From: a virus
IMG/VR virus record: IMGVR_UViG_3300032331_003602
Span: 1 to 38,988 of that record
DNA length: 38,988 bases
Strand: one strand, 5' to 3'
The notes beneath the pieces are model-generated. The model did not search any database, was not told the DNA's origin, and saw nothing but the letters and a program-made list of their open reading frames with translations. The translations under genes were made by a program, and so were the position numbers. Shown one piece after another: positions 14,112 to 20,690 of the stretch. Within the stretch, counting starts at the first letter, position 1. Each line of letters begins with the position of its first letter.

Positions 14112-14367
14112 TGCTTAACTCACTTGCTATTTGTTCTTTACTTTTTTTAGAGTTTTTGTACTTACGTAGTAACGCTTGTATTTCCTCTAAATTGCTAACT
14201 TCTTTTTCAGTAAGTGGGCTGCCGTTTAACTGGTTTGTTACTGGGTCAATAAAAGAACTAAATGAACTTAAATACTGAACCGCAACTTTTAAATATCGCT
14301 GTACCTGTCTTTCTCCTACTCCTAAACGATTACCCGCTTCTTTTCGACTTAACTTTGGTAGATTCAT
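14098..14367 (-). CDS. HTH regulator, first gene of the membrane/ATPase operon (89 aa)
   Basis: Residues 5-30 form a helix-turn-helix: LSRKEAGNRLGVGERQVQRYL, of the kind used by transposon and phage regulators. The rest is helical and basic, with LTEKEVSNLEEIQALLRKYK. It is the first gene after a well-formed minus-strand promoter (14417-14445), so it may control the operon it begins, perhaps through the palindrome at 14453-14466. Several GACAT motifs lie in the leader between promoter and ATG. Confidence 0.75.
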   Translation of the reverse strand: MNLPKLSRKEAGNRLGVGERQVQRYLKVAVQYLSSFSSFIDPVTNQLNGSPLTEKEVSNLEEIQALLRKYKNSKKSKEQIASELSNGKH

Positions 14368-14416
14368 CTCATATTGTTTTCCCGTCTCATGTCCGGGTCA
14401 TGTCTGGTATGTCCTC

Positions 14417-14445
14417 AATATAAAACCCCTCTAATAGAGCGTCAA
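14417..14445 (-). promoter_or_regulatory. Sigma70-type promoter of the 14.4-9.0 kb operon
   Basis: On the minus strand the -35 box TTGACG (14445-14440) and the -10 box TATATT (14422-14417) are separated by 17 bp. Transcription would start near 14410, about 45 bp before the HTH gene. Confidence 0.7.
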
Positions 14446-14452
14446 TAGATAT

Positions 14453-14466
14453 CTGCAAAATTGCAG
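14453..14466. promoter_or_regulatory. Palindrome upstream of the operon promoter
   Basis: CTGCAAAATTGCAG is a perfect palindrome except for the AA/AT centre (CTGCAA / TTGCAG). It lies 8 bp upstream of the -35 box, a position typical for an activator or for a repressor that bends DNA. Confidence 0.4.
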
Positions 14467-14494
14467 AAATGCTTGACTTCTATTTAAAGGGGTG

Positions 14495-14737
14495 TTAAAC
14501 TAGCAAGTTTTTTTTGAACATGACCACAGCCCAGTCTGGGATGTTGTCTTTATAGAACCATCCTTGAATAGTCCCTAATGCCGGCGGCTGAATCCCAGTC
14601 CCTTGATAATATTCATTGATTTTCCGCTCAATGTAAGCAATACAAAAATTCTGATATCCTTGGCATTCTGGCGAAAAACCGGCTTTTTTTGCTTCTTGCT
14701 TGGGTAAAATGTCCTCAATTGACTTAACTCGTGCCAT
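14495..14737 (-). CDS. Small HTH-like protein (80 aa)
   Basis: A strong AGGAG lies 9 bp before the ATG. The carboxyl half, PPALGTIQGWFYKDNIPDWAV, resembles the recognition helix and following turn of Cro-like proteins, where a short W-containing helix is followed by IP.W. The Cys pair (SPECQGYQNFC) is not part of any motif known to me. It is divergent from the plus-strand set at 14869 and may regulate it. Fold assignment is tentative. Confidence 0.6.
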   Translation of the reverse strand: MARVKSIEDILPKQEAKKAGFSPECQGYQNFCIAYIERKINEYYQGTGIQPPALGTIQGWFYKDNIPDWAVVMFKKNLLV

Positions 14738-14767
14738 AATTTATTAGCTCCTGTGTACGGGGTCAAT

Positions 14768-14800
14768 ATCCTCCTAGTTGGTTTCAGCTTCTAGGAGGAT
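14768..14800. promoter_or_regulatory. Strong hairpin in the 14737/14869 gap
   Basis: ATCCTCCTAG (14768-14777) pairs perfectly with CTAGGAGGAT (14791-14800). The right arm contains AGGAGG, an ideal ribosome-binding sequence, and the arm would hide it in RNA read from the plus strand. No start codon follows at a suitable distance, so its role is unclear; a run TTTAAAATAAAA follows. Confidence 0.5.
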
Positions 14801-14823
14801 TTAAAATAAAAATAGCATATTCC

Positions 14824-14844
14824 GCTATTAGTGTGCTATTAGTG
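14824..14844 (+). promoter_or_regulatory. Two direct GCTATTAGTG copies before the gene at 14869
   Basis: GCTATTAGTG occurs at 14824-14833 and 14835-14844, one helical turn (11 bp) apart, 25 bp before the ATG at 14869. The spacing suits a dimeric or cooperative regulator acting on one DNA face. Confidence 0.4.
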
Positions 14845-14868
14845 AAAGAAGAATAATTAGGTGAATAA

Positions 14869-15246
14869 ATGACTAAACGCGAAAAACCAGAAACAAGAGA
14901 ACAATTGCAAGCTGATATTGCAGCCCATCCTGATCGAGGCATGATCAACGGTCGCAAAGTTGTAGACGATGCTAGACGGGAAGTACGCGCTAAAGTCCCT
15001 GCTGAACTTAAGCGTAAACTTTTAAGAGTGATTGCTTGCTACGGCGTGGGCATGGGAGAAGGACTGGAAATGGCGATCGCATCCCTTTGGAGACAGGAAC
15101 AGCAAGTAGTGAAACTACATGAGCAAGAGAAAGCCCAAGAATTTGGAGTCTCTGAGAAAGACATCCAGATTAAAGAATTTGGGCATTACAAAGCCGTAGG
15201 ACGGCAAAAGAGACTAAATTTAGTTAATGGAGAAGCCAATGAGTAA
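14869..15246 (+). CDS. Ribbon-helix-helix-like protein (125 aa)
   Basis: The central part, REVRAKVPAELKRKLLRVIA then GMGEGLEMAIASLWRQ, fits a beta strand followed by two helices as in RHH DNA-binding proteins. The amino end is charged (TKREKPETREQLQ) and the carboxyl end continues with VSEKDIQIKEFGHYKAVG. AGGT precedes the ATG. Its stop overlaps the next ATG (15239-15246), so it is translated together with the HAD protein. Operator candidates at 14824-14844 would allow self-control. Confidence 0.65.
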   Translation: MTKREKPETREQLQADIAAHPDRGMINGRKVVDDARREVRAKVPAELKRKLLRVIACYGVGMGEGLEMAIASLWRQEQQVVKLHEQEKAQEFGVSEKDIQIKEFGHYKAVGRQKRLNLVNGEANE

Positions 15247-15727
15247 AATTTTATTCTTAAATTTAGACGGCACTGTACGGCAAACTAAATCAGGGGCAAC
15301 ATTTATTAACGACCCTTACGATCAAGAATTAATACCTGGGGTAGGAGAAACAATAACCCAATATTCAACTTGGACTATTGTAGGAGTAACTAACCAAGCA
15401 GGTGTAGAAGCGCGTAAAAAGACGCTAGAAAGTTGCATCAAAGAACAAATGTACACGATGCAATTATTACCACAACTACAATGTATTAATTTCTGTACTA
15501 CTTTTGACGGTAGCAATGGGTATAGATGCTATCCACACGGAAATGTAGTTAATTTAAAGCCAGGGCGCAATTATCGTAAACCTTCCCCAGGTATGCTTAT
15601 GCAGTTCATAGAAGACTGCTGTTCATTGCCGTTGGAAGACGTTTTGGTGGTGGGAGACAGATCGGAAGATGAGCAGTGCGCTAAAAACGCCGGGATTAAC
15701 TTTATTTGGGCAACTGATTGGAGGTAA
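15239..15727 (+). CDS. HAD-fold protein with altered nucleophile (162 aa)
   Basis: The ATG at 15239 has GGAG at ideal spacing; an upstream ATG at 15227 is less likely. The haloacid-dehalogenase motifs are visible in order: motif I LFLNLDGT (residues 5-12), motif II T51 in VGVTNQAG, motif III K114 in YRKPSPGM, motif IV D140 and D144 in VVGDRSED. The family resembles polynucleotide 3'-phosphatases and HisB-type phosphatases. The first Asp of DxDGT, the nucleophile, is Asn here (N8), while the acid D10 is present. It may have lost phosphatase activity, or use a different chemistry. Confidence 0.82.
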   Translation: MSKILFLNLDGTVRQTKSGATFINDPYDQELIPGVGETITQYSTWTIVGVTNQAGVEARKKTLESCIKEQMYTMQLLPQLQCINFCTTFDGSNGYRCYPHGNVVNLKPGRNYRKPSPGMLMQFIEDCCSLPLEDVLVVGDRSEDEQCAKNAGINFIWATDWR

Positions 15728-15729
15728 GT

Positions 15730-15951
15730 ATGTGGAAAATTCCTTTGTTAAGTGTTTTACAGTATTTAGAGTCTGACTGCAACGACTTTGACTTATATGA
15801 TTTAGCAAAAGTCTTAGAAGCTTTAGCACTTATTTGTGCTAGTGAAATATTAGCTGATGAACTTGAGCAAGCAGCGAAAGATTACCGCAGCGGTAGCTAT
15901 TCCTATACAGCATTACAACAATTAATAAGGAGTATTGCTAATTATGACTAA
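15730..15951 (+). CDS. Small acidic helical protein (73 aa)
   Basis: The ATG at 15730 follows GGAGG by 6 bp, two bases after the stop of the HAD gene. The product is acidic and helical (YDLAKVLEALALICASEILA, ADELEQAAKDY), with no motif recognised. Its stop overlaps the next start. It may be an adaptor in the same pathway; function unknown. Confidence 0.65.
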   Translation: MWKIPLLSVLQYLESDCNDFDLYDLAKVLEALALICASEILADELEQAAKDYRSGSYSYTALQQLIRSIANYD

Positions 15952-16438
15952 TATGTATCCTGAGCAATGGGTACGTGCTATTTGTACTAAATTATATGGC
16001 AGCCCCATCGCTAATCGCACTTGGCGGAAATACAAGCATATTTGCAAAGTTTCTGACGGTCGCAAAACTCCCAATGATAGTGAAGTATTAATTAGCAAAA
16101 CTCATTGTCAGTGGTTAATGATGTTAGCCTATATTAGGCGTGAACAAAAGCGGGGTGACAAACCTCCTGTGGGCTGGAAGTCTGGTGTCACCCTCAAGCA
16201 AATAATTACTCGCTTAAATGAGCCAAGAGTTAAAGCAGCATTAGGACAGGCTTTAGGTGATGAAATTGTTATTGAAGGTATCAAAGGCTGTGATGTACCT
16301 TTGTGGTTAAATCATCAGATTGGGCGATCTCCCCACATTAGGACACTGAGAAGATGGGCGGAAAAACACGGGCTAGAGTTCCACACTCATCTGCCCGTGC
16401 CTAGCAAAACACTGGATGCGTTTTTAAAGATTGCTTAA
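15944..16438 (+). CDS. Hypothetical basic protein (164 aa)
   Basis: The ATG at 15944 lies 11 bp after AGGAG; the TTG at 15935 is too close to it. The protein is basic and soluble, with NRTWRKYKHICKVSDGRKTP, a Trp/His stretch CQWLMMLAYIRREQKRGDKPP, and IRTLRRWAEKHGLEFH, which look like DNA- or RNA-contacting helices. The pattern W..ICTKLYGSPI...TWRKYK suggests a helix-turn-helix start with W..YK recognition. A strong terminator closes the unit at 16445-16470. Confidence 0.68.
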   Translation: MTNMYPEQWVRAICTKLYGSPIANRTWRKYKHICKVSDGRKTPNDSEVLISKTHCQWLMMLAYIRREQKRGDKPPVGWKSGVTLKQIITRLNEPRVKAALGQALGDEIVIEGIKGCDVPLWLNHQIGRSPHIRTLRRWAEKHGLEFHTHLPVPSKTLDAFLKIA

Positions 16439-16444
16439 AATATT

Positions 16445-16470
16445 ATACCCCGTCATTGGGGTATTTTTTT
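16445..16470 (+). terminator. Intrinsic terminator of the 14869-16438 set
   Basis: ATACCCC (16445-16451) pairs with GGGGTAT (16458-16464) and is followed by six further T. It begins 7 bp after the stop. Confidence 0.88.
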
Positions 16471-16501
16471 AAATAAAATATATTATAATTTGGTTGTACA
16501 T

Positions 16502-16545
16502 CCAAGATGAATCCTTGGCAAGGAACTAACAAGCAGGTAGTTCCT
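16502..16545. other. Two hairpins between convergent genes
   Basis: CCAAG/CTTGG arms at about 16502-16517 and AAGGAACTA (16520-16528) with TAGTTCCTT (16538-16545 and one base) form two adjacent stem-loops. They lie 7 bp past the end of the GIY-YIG gene. They could be its terminator, but no T run follows on the minus strand, or part of a short structured RNA. Confidence 0.35.
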
Positions 16546-16551
16546 TATTTC

Positions 16552-16818
16552 TTAACAAGTCTGTAAGTATTCCAATAACCAATTTAATAGCTCATTACTT
16601 AAATTAAACCATTCATTATTTCTACCAAAAATACTTTTATTTTGCCATAGCATTGAGTGTATTCTTTTCTCAGTAATTTTTTCATTCTGTACATTCAGCA
16701 TGGCAACCATCTTTAACTTTTCACCATTACCTACTTGCAATTGGTTAAGTCGTTTAAGCGGATTATTAGAGATACCAATCTTATATAAGTTGTTACTAGA
16801 TTCAATTACGTAAAGCAT
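16552..16818 (-). CDS. GIY-YIG nuclease-like protein, T5orf172 type (88 aa)
   Basis: From the ATG at 16818, the first strand LYVIE and the second motif YKIG form the GIY-YIG core, followed by the Arg helix NNPLKRLNQLQVGN and the Glu/His region EKRIHSMLW with EWFNL. This matches the short T5orf172/MUG113-type GIY-YIG domain found in phages and toxins. The presumed catalytic residues (Tyr, Arg, Glu) are present. The longer reading from 16878 begins with a Cys-rich stretch unlike the family. It follows nblA by 60 bp and may share its transcript. Confidence 0.75.
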   Translation of the reverse strand: MLYVIESSNNLYKIGISNNPLKRLNQLQVGNGEKLKMVAMLNVQNEKITEKRIHSMLWQNKSIFGRNNEWFNLSNELLNWLLEYLQTC

Positions 16819-16878
16819 ATAAACACATAAATTAGTCCCACAAAAAATATAACAGCAAACAGTGGGACTAAAAACCAA

Positions 16879-17058
16879 TTATGGGATATAGCTTATACCC
16901 CACTGATGTCCCAAAAGTTCAATGTAAGTTGCTTTTTGGACTTGATATTGCTTGAACAAATTAATCAAAAATTCTTGTGCTTGTTCCCGCGACATTTGCC
17001 TTACTTGAACCTCAAAAGCAGCTAACTGAAACTGCTGATCAATTGATAATTCAGCCAT
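16879..17058 (-). CDS. nblA: NblA, phycobilisome degradation protein
   Basis: The 59-aa product has the family pattern in order: QQFQLAAFEVQV, then MSREQAQEFLINLF, then TYIELLGHQWG near the end. NblA is a two-helix dimer that binds phycobiliproteins and targets them to Clp protease, bleaching the antenna during starvation. Several freshwater cyanophages carry it and presumably use it to dismantle the host antenna. AAGGA precedes the ATG by about 8 bp. It is upstream of the GIY-YIG gene on the same strand. Too short for many gene callers, but recognition is strong. Confidence 0.93.
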   Translation of the reverse strand: MAELSIDQQFQLAAFEVQVRQMSREQAQEFLINLFKQYQVQKATYIELLGHQWGISYIP

Positions 17059-17121
17059 AATATTAATCCTTGAAACTACTAATTATTATTGCAGATATTT
17101 TCATTGTTGCCAATTGAATAA

Positions 17122-17150
17122 TTGACATTTTAATAAATAAAAGTTAAGCT
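17122..17150 (+). promoter_or_regulatory. Promoter candidate for the 17235-19322 set
   Basis: TTGACA (17122-17127) and TAAGCT (17145-17150) are 17 bp apart. The -35 is perfect, the -10 is weak. Transcripts would carry the hairpin at 17190-17221 in their leader. Confidence 0.4.
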
Positions 17151-17189
17151 AATAAAATCTCAAATAAAGTTAACAGGCTTGTCACCAAT

Positions 17190-17221
17190 AGCAATGAGAA
17201 CCTCTTTCTTATTGCTTTTTT
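17190..17221 (+). terminator. Terminator-like hairpin in the leader of the gene at 17235
   Basis: AGCAAT (17190-17195) pairs with ATTGCT (17211-17216), followed by five more T (17217-17221). It ends 13 bp before the ATG at 17235. No plus-strand gene precedes it for 750 bp, so it would act as an attenuator if the promoter at 17122 is real. Confidence 0.4.
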
Positions 17222-17234
17222 AACAACTTTAATT

Positions 17235-17807
17235 ATGAAATACGTCAATTACATCAATGCTCTTTCTGAAAACATCCGACACAAATCTCTCAACACCATA
17301 GAAAGAGATATTGTAAGTCTTCTCTGCGACGGAAAGACTTACTTAGAAATAGCGGAAAAGTTAAGTTACGACGATGGTTATATTGGGTCTGTATCCAGAG
17401 AACTCTATGGATTGATAGGACAAAAACACAAGGTTAAAGTTACCCGCTCAAACTTAATTTCTACTTTGGATTCAGTAATGGGTGGCGAAATAGACAACAC
17501 CTTTAATGTTTGTCACAACATCAAAGAAGCAGTCATCTTTAATCCTGACATCCTCAAATTCAATCAAAATGAAATATTAATTAATGTATCTACATTCTGG
17601 AAATTTGATGTTAAGAATAATGTCTTAATCCTCAAGACTCAGTATCCAGTTATCCTCAGTTTAAGTGAGCTAGAAACCAATTCATTTAAGACAATCTTAC
17701 ACTTAAGTCGGCAAGAACAATTATCAGGAGACGCGCTATTAGAATTATTTAAAATTCTTGATAGCTACTACAGTGAAACAGACCTTGAACCCAATCAAAT
17801 ACCATGA
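17235..17807 (+). CDS. vMAP-type/LuxR-like HTH protein (190 aa)
   Basis: Residues 15-75 hold SLNTIERDIVSLLCDGKTYL then AEKLSYDDGYIGSVSRELYG and LIG...KVTRSNLISTL. This pattern of a helix, GKTY-x-EIA, a second helix and a KV(T)-N-L end matches the helix-turn-helix domain found at the amino end of many cyanobacterial vWA-MoxR and NACHT signalling proteins. Here no ATPase follows; instead there is a 110-residue domain of unknown type. It overlaps the next gene by four bases. Probably a DNA- or partner-binding regulator. Confidence 0.65.
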   Translation: MKYVNYINALSENIRHKSLNTIERDIVSLLCDGKTYLEIAEKLSYDDGYIGSVSRELYGLIGQKHKVKVTRSNLISTLDSVMGGEIDNTFNVCHNIKEAVIFNPDILKFNQNEILINVSTFWKFDVKNNVLILKTQYPVILSLSELETNSFKTILHLSRQEQLSGDALLELFKILDSYYSETDLEPNQIP

Positions 17808-18127
17808 TCAGCAAAGAACAATTAGAAATTATAGCACGTGAAAAATGCCCTAAAGCCGCCAAAATACTAGGAATTGAATTATCAAAAGTACGGTATTACA
17901 GAAGAAGAATTGTGGAAGGACATATTGACATAAAAACGCCTAAAAAAGAAGAGCGTAAACCTCTTTCGAGTATTTTAATCCAGTTCCCAAATCTACTTCC
18001 TGGGCAAATTCAGCAGATGAAAAATATCTATGAATACAGTCCTCAAAGTGCGCTTAAATATTGTCAAGTAATTCAAAGCTACAATGATAAATATATATCA
18101 GATGAAGAGCAAGTTAATTGTTTTTGA
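17804..18127 (+). CDS. Small HTH-like protein (107 aa)
   Basis: The first 45 residues (KEQLEIIAREKCPKAAKILG, then LSKVRYYRRRIVEGH) suggest a helix-turn-helix like those of homeodomain-type or terminase small subunits, with a basic tail. The second half is rich in Gln and Leu. The start overlaps the previous stop (ATGA) and the end overlaps the tmk start by 26 bp. Role unknown; a regulator encoded with the nucleotide genes is the simplest reading. Confidence 0.6.
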   Translation: MISKEQLEIIAREKCPKAAKILGIELSKVRYYRRRIVEGHIDIKTPKKEERKPLSSILIQFPNLLPGQIQQMKNIYEYSPQSALKYCQVIQSYNDKYISDEEQVNCF

Positions 18128-18713
18128 AGGGATAGAAGGCTGTGGAAAGACCACTCAAATTCAGCTTTGCTATCAATGGCTGCAAAGCTTAAATATACCC
18201 GTAATCTTGACTCATGAACCAGGAGGCACGGAATTAGGGAAAGATATAAGAGAACTATTGCTTAACAAATCACCGGATAAGATTACAGAACTTTTATTGT
18301 ATGCTGCGGATAGAGCGCAACATACACAGGAGGCATTAAAACCTGCTTTAGCAACGGGAAAACACATTCTATGCGATCGCTTTACCAATTCTACAATTGC
18401 TTATCAGGGATATGGCAGGGGAATAGAAATAGATTTAATCCACAAGCTTAATCAAATAGCCACCAGTGGACTAAAACCTGATGTAACTATCTGGATAGAT
18501 GTAGATGTGGAAACAGGTTTATCACGAAAACTTAAACAAAAATGCTTAGACAGGATTGAGCAAGAAACAATAGACTTTCATAATCAAGTTAGGCTTGGAT
18601 ACTCAGCAATGTATTTAAACCAAGCATCTTTAATTATTCAAGTAGACGGAAATCAACAACAACTAGTTGTGCAAAAAAACATACAAAATATTTTGAGAAA
18701 ATATTTCATTTAA
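18102..18713 (+). CDS. tmk: Thymidylate kinase
   Basis: The 203-aa product carries the P-loop FEGIEGCGKTTQ (residues about 6-17), HEPGGTELG, the DR motif LCDRFTNSTIAYQGYGRG, and a basic LID region near KLKQKCLDRIE. Thymidylate kinase phosphorylates dTMP to dTDP with ATP. Length is typical. The ATG at 18102 gives the family start; six residues upstream also read through. It lies before dcd with a 9-bp gap, so the pair supplies dTTP precursors for phage replication. Carried by several phages alongside DNA replication genes. Confidence 0.93.
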   Translation: MKSKLIVFEGIEGCGKTTQIQLCYQWLQSLNIPVILTHEPGGTELGKDIRELLLNKSPDKITELLLYAADRAQHTQEALKPALATGKHILCDRFTNSTIAYQGYGRGIEIDLIHKLNQIATSGLKPDVTIWIDVDVETGLSRKLKQKCLDRIEQETIDFHNQVRLGYSAMYLNQASLIIQVDGNQQQLVVQKNIQNILRKYFI

Positions 18714-18722
18714 GGATTTTTC

Positions 18723-19322
18723 ATGATTAAAAACGACACCTGGATTACTGAAATGTCTCAAAAAGGCATGATTTCACCTTTTCAACCCAGCTTAATTCGT
18801 CAAATACAGCCTGATTTATCGCAAATTCCCCAGCCTGTAATTAGTTACGGACTTTCTTCTTATGGCTACGATATCCGTCTTTCCTCATCTGAATTTCGTA
18901 TTTTTCGCCACATACCTGGTACTGTCATTGATCCTAAAAACTTTAATCCCCAAAACCTAGAATTTACCCGGTTGCATAAGGATACAAATGGCAAATATTT
19001 TATTTTACCCGCTCACTCTTACGGGCTGGGCGTTGCATCAGAAAAGCTACAAGTCCCAGAAAATATCACAGTCATCTGCATAGGCAAATCATCTTATGCA
19101 AGATGCGGTATAATAGCTAATTTAACTCCTGCTGAAGCGGGTTGGCGCGGACATCTTACTTTGGAGTTTTCTAATTCTTCCAGTGCTGACTGTCGTATTT
19201 ATGCCAATGAAGGTGTAGTACAATTGCTGTTTTTAGAGGGCGAACCCTGTAGCGTTAGTTATGAAACTCGTCAAGGAAAATATCAAGATCAGCCAGAAAG
19301 GATTACTTTAGCTAAAGTGTAG
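18723..19322 (+). CDS. dcd: dCTP deaminase
   Basis: The 199-aa product has LSSYGYDIRL (residues about 40-49), the nucleotide-binding stretch GKSSYARCGI, TPAEAGWRGHLTLEFSN with the catalytic Glu, and the end KYQDQPE typical of the family. Dcd deaminates dCTP to dUTP, the first step of the main bacterial route to dTMP. It acts as a trimer in the cytosol. AAGGA lies before the ATG. The terminator at 19459 closes the unit. A host copy surely exists; an element-encoded copy raises the thymidine supply. Confidence 0.93.
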   Translation: MIKNDTWITEMSQKGMISPFQPSLIRQIQPDLSQIPQPVISYGLSSYGYDIRLSSSEFRIFRHIPGTVIDPKNFNPQNLEFTRLHKDTNGKYFILPAHSYGLGVASEKLQVPENITVICIGKSSYARCGIIANLTPAEAGWRGHLTLEFSNSSSADCRIYANEGVVQLLFLEGEPCSVSYETRQGKYQDQPERITLAKV

Positions 19323-19458
19323 CAATCTGAATTAAATCATTAATAATTAATCCCCAGTTCTTCTATCAAGGATTTGGGAAATTTTGAAAAACCTTGGGGA
19401 AGGGAAAGGATATTCCCAAGGAATCAGAAACCTTCTCAATTAAATGATACTAAAACAA

Positions 19459-19489
19459 AACTCTGTACATCAACTACAGGGTTTTTTCT
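19459..19489 (+). terminator. Intrinsic terminator after dcd
   Basis: AACTCTGTA (19459-19467) pairs with TACAGGGTT (19475-19483), including one G-T pair, and six T in total follow the stem. It lies 137 bp after dcd. Confidence 0.75.
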
Positions 19490-19512
19490 TTTTCAAGAAT
19501 TTTGTCCTTAAG

Positions 19513-19702
19513 CAATCGTGCCAGTGACAAAAAACCAAGTTTTTACCCTCAAAATAACTCAATTAAACCGGTGACAATCGTGCCAAATGCTGATTATCTC
19601 GTTAGTCAATCGTGCCAACCGCTCCTGGGGATTTTAAATACAATGGGGGGAATGTATTGCTGCACAAGGGTTTTAGTCAGGGACAGGCAATTGGCACGAT
19701 TG
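19513..19702. repeat. CAATCGTGCCA repeats, three direct and one inverted
   Basis: CAATCGTGCCA is found at 19513-19523, 19575-19585 and 19607-19617, and its reverse complement TGGCACGATTG at 19692-19702. Spacings from start to start are 62 and 32 bp, close to multiples of a helical turn. Such clusters mark binding sites of plasmid initiators, partition proteins or recombinases. No gene nearby is a clear partner. Confidence 0.7.
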
Positions 19703-19762
19703 AAACCAGAAAATTAAAGCCCTGATTTTCAAGGGTTTTGGTGTTTCCACAATCAAAAAAAT

Positions 19763-19792
19763 AGCGATCGCCTAACGGAAAAGGCAATCGCT
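19763..19792. other. Hairpin formed around a HIP1 site
   Basis: AGCGATCGCCT (19763-19773) pairs with AGGCAATCGCT (19782-19792) with one mismatch. The left arm contains GCGATCGC. No T run follows, so termination is doubtful. Confidence 0.45.
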
Positions 19793-20021
19793 TATATGAG
19801 TGTTTCGTAGGTACTACTATACCATAGTATAGCATTATGCGAGTAGTTGCTCAACTAATTCGTCACTTAGATATCTGTACCTTTGTGGTGGGTTGATTCC
19901 CAGTTCTTTTATCTTGGGTATTGAGAATATTTTGACTATGCTGTAAATGAAGAGAAAGTAATAATGTGGACATTGTGTTATGCTGTTGGTAAAGGTAAAT
20001 ACTAATTTTCAAGCCATGTGC

Positions 20022-20690
20022 TTATGGCTTGAAAATTAATGTTGATGCTGACCGTGATTTGCCTAAACGGATATCAAAAACAGCATCGTAGCATTGACGA
20101 CCGCTGTTCATGACGGGTTTTCCGTTCTTAAATTGTGGAACACCATTAACTATTTTTTGTTGCTTGCTCATGGGAATACTATCTTTCAGGTAATCCACTC
20201 TGTCAGCAACAGGATGGACATGATGGATATGTGCATCCAAAGATTCCCAAGCTTTAGCTCTTCCTTGAGAGCAATTCCAATCCAGTGGCATTAAAAACAG
20301 CAGCCGGGAATTGGGGCTATCATTGAGCAGTTCCAAGGATTTAGCAACAGCCTCAACGCACAAAGAAAAAGGTGGGTTGGAGATGATAAGGTCACATCCC
20401 CACTTAGAAACATCGCTAAAAAAATTGCCATTTACCCAAGTAGCTGTTTGGGCTTTTTCTTTCCCTTGCAAGAATCGGGAATGCTTTATTTCCACACATT
20501 CTATTAAGCGATCGCTTGGTAGGTATTTAGCTATTTGGCCTGAACCAGCAAATGGTTCAAGAATCTCTCTGTCTGTAAGCAAGACTAGATTAGACATGGC
20601 GACAGCAAGCCAGTCAGGTGTTTCATAGTCATCGTTAGTGAAATCATCACTGACGATGACTTGCGCTTCAAAGAGTGTTAATTGATTCAT
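20022..20690 (-). CDS. N6-adenine-type DNA methyltransferase (222 aa)
   Basis: Cofactor motif EPFAGSG is at residues 45-51 and the catalytic motif NPPF at 105-108, preceded by CDLIISNPPF. The order (cofactor first) and NPPF point to an adenine methyltransferase-like protein, the small form common in phages, with no separate target domain, so specificity may be low. The amino end is MNQLTLFEAQ; QLTLF resembles a sliding-clamp binding peptide, as does the end of the methyltransferase at 3138. Its start overlaps the end of the 101-aa gene by four bases. An orphan enzyme with unclear modification site. Confidence 0.85.
   Translation of the reverse strand: MNQLTLFEAQVIVSDDFTNDDYETPDWLAVAMSNLVLLTDREILEPFAGSGQIAKYLPSDRLIECVEIKHSRFLQGKEKAQTATWVNGNFFSDVSKWGCDLIISNPPFSLCVEAVAKSLELLNDSPNSRLLFLMPLDWNCSQGRAKAWESLDAHIHHVHPVADRVDYLKDSIPMSKQQKIVNGVPQFKNGKPVMNSGRQCYDAVFDIRLGKSRSASTLIFKP

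Larger units (their letters stand above)
19323..20021. other. Non-coding region with hairpins and iteron-like repeats
   Basis: No convincing gene lies here. In order it holds a terminator (19459-19489), three direct and one inverted CAATCGTGCCA repeats (19513-19702), a GCCCT/AGGGT hairpin near 19720, a long imperfect hairpin around a HIP1 site (19763-19792) and AT-rich DNA with CTATAC/GTATAG arms near 19817-19835. A 71-codon frame at 19502-19717 crosses the repeats and is probably not real. Confidence 0.6.

Noticed and set aside
19513-19702. Iterons as transposon ends of the Tn7/CAST type
   Set aside because: The repeat sequence and spacing differ from the GTGACA-type end repeats I know, and no TnsB-like gene is in the window.
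19502-19717. 71-codon plus frame across the iteron region
   Set aside because: It crosses all direct repeats, has no ribosome site, and shows no recognisable pattern.
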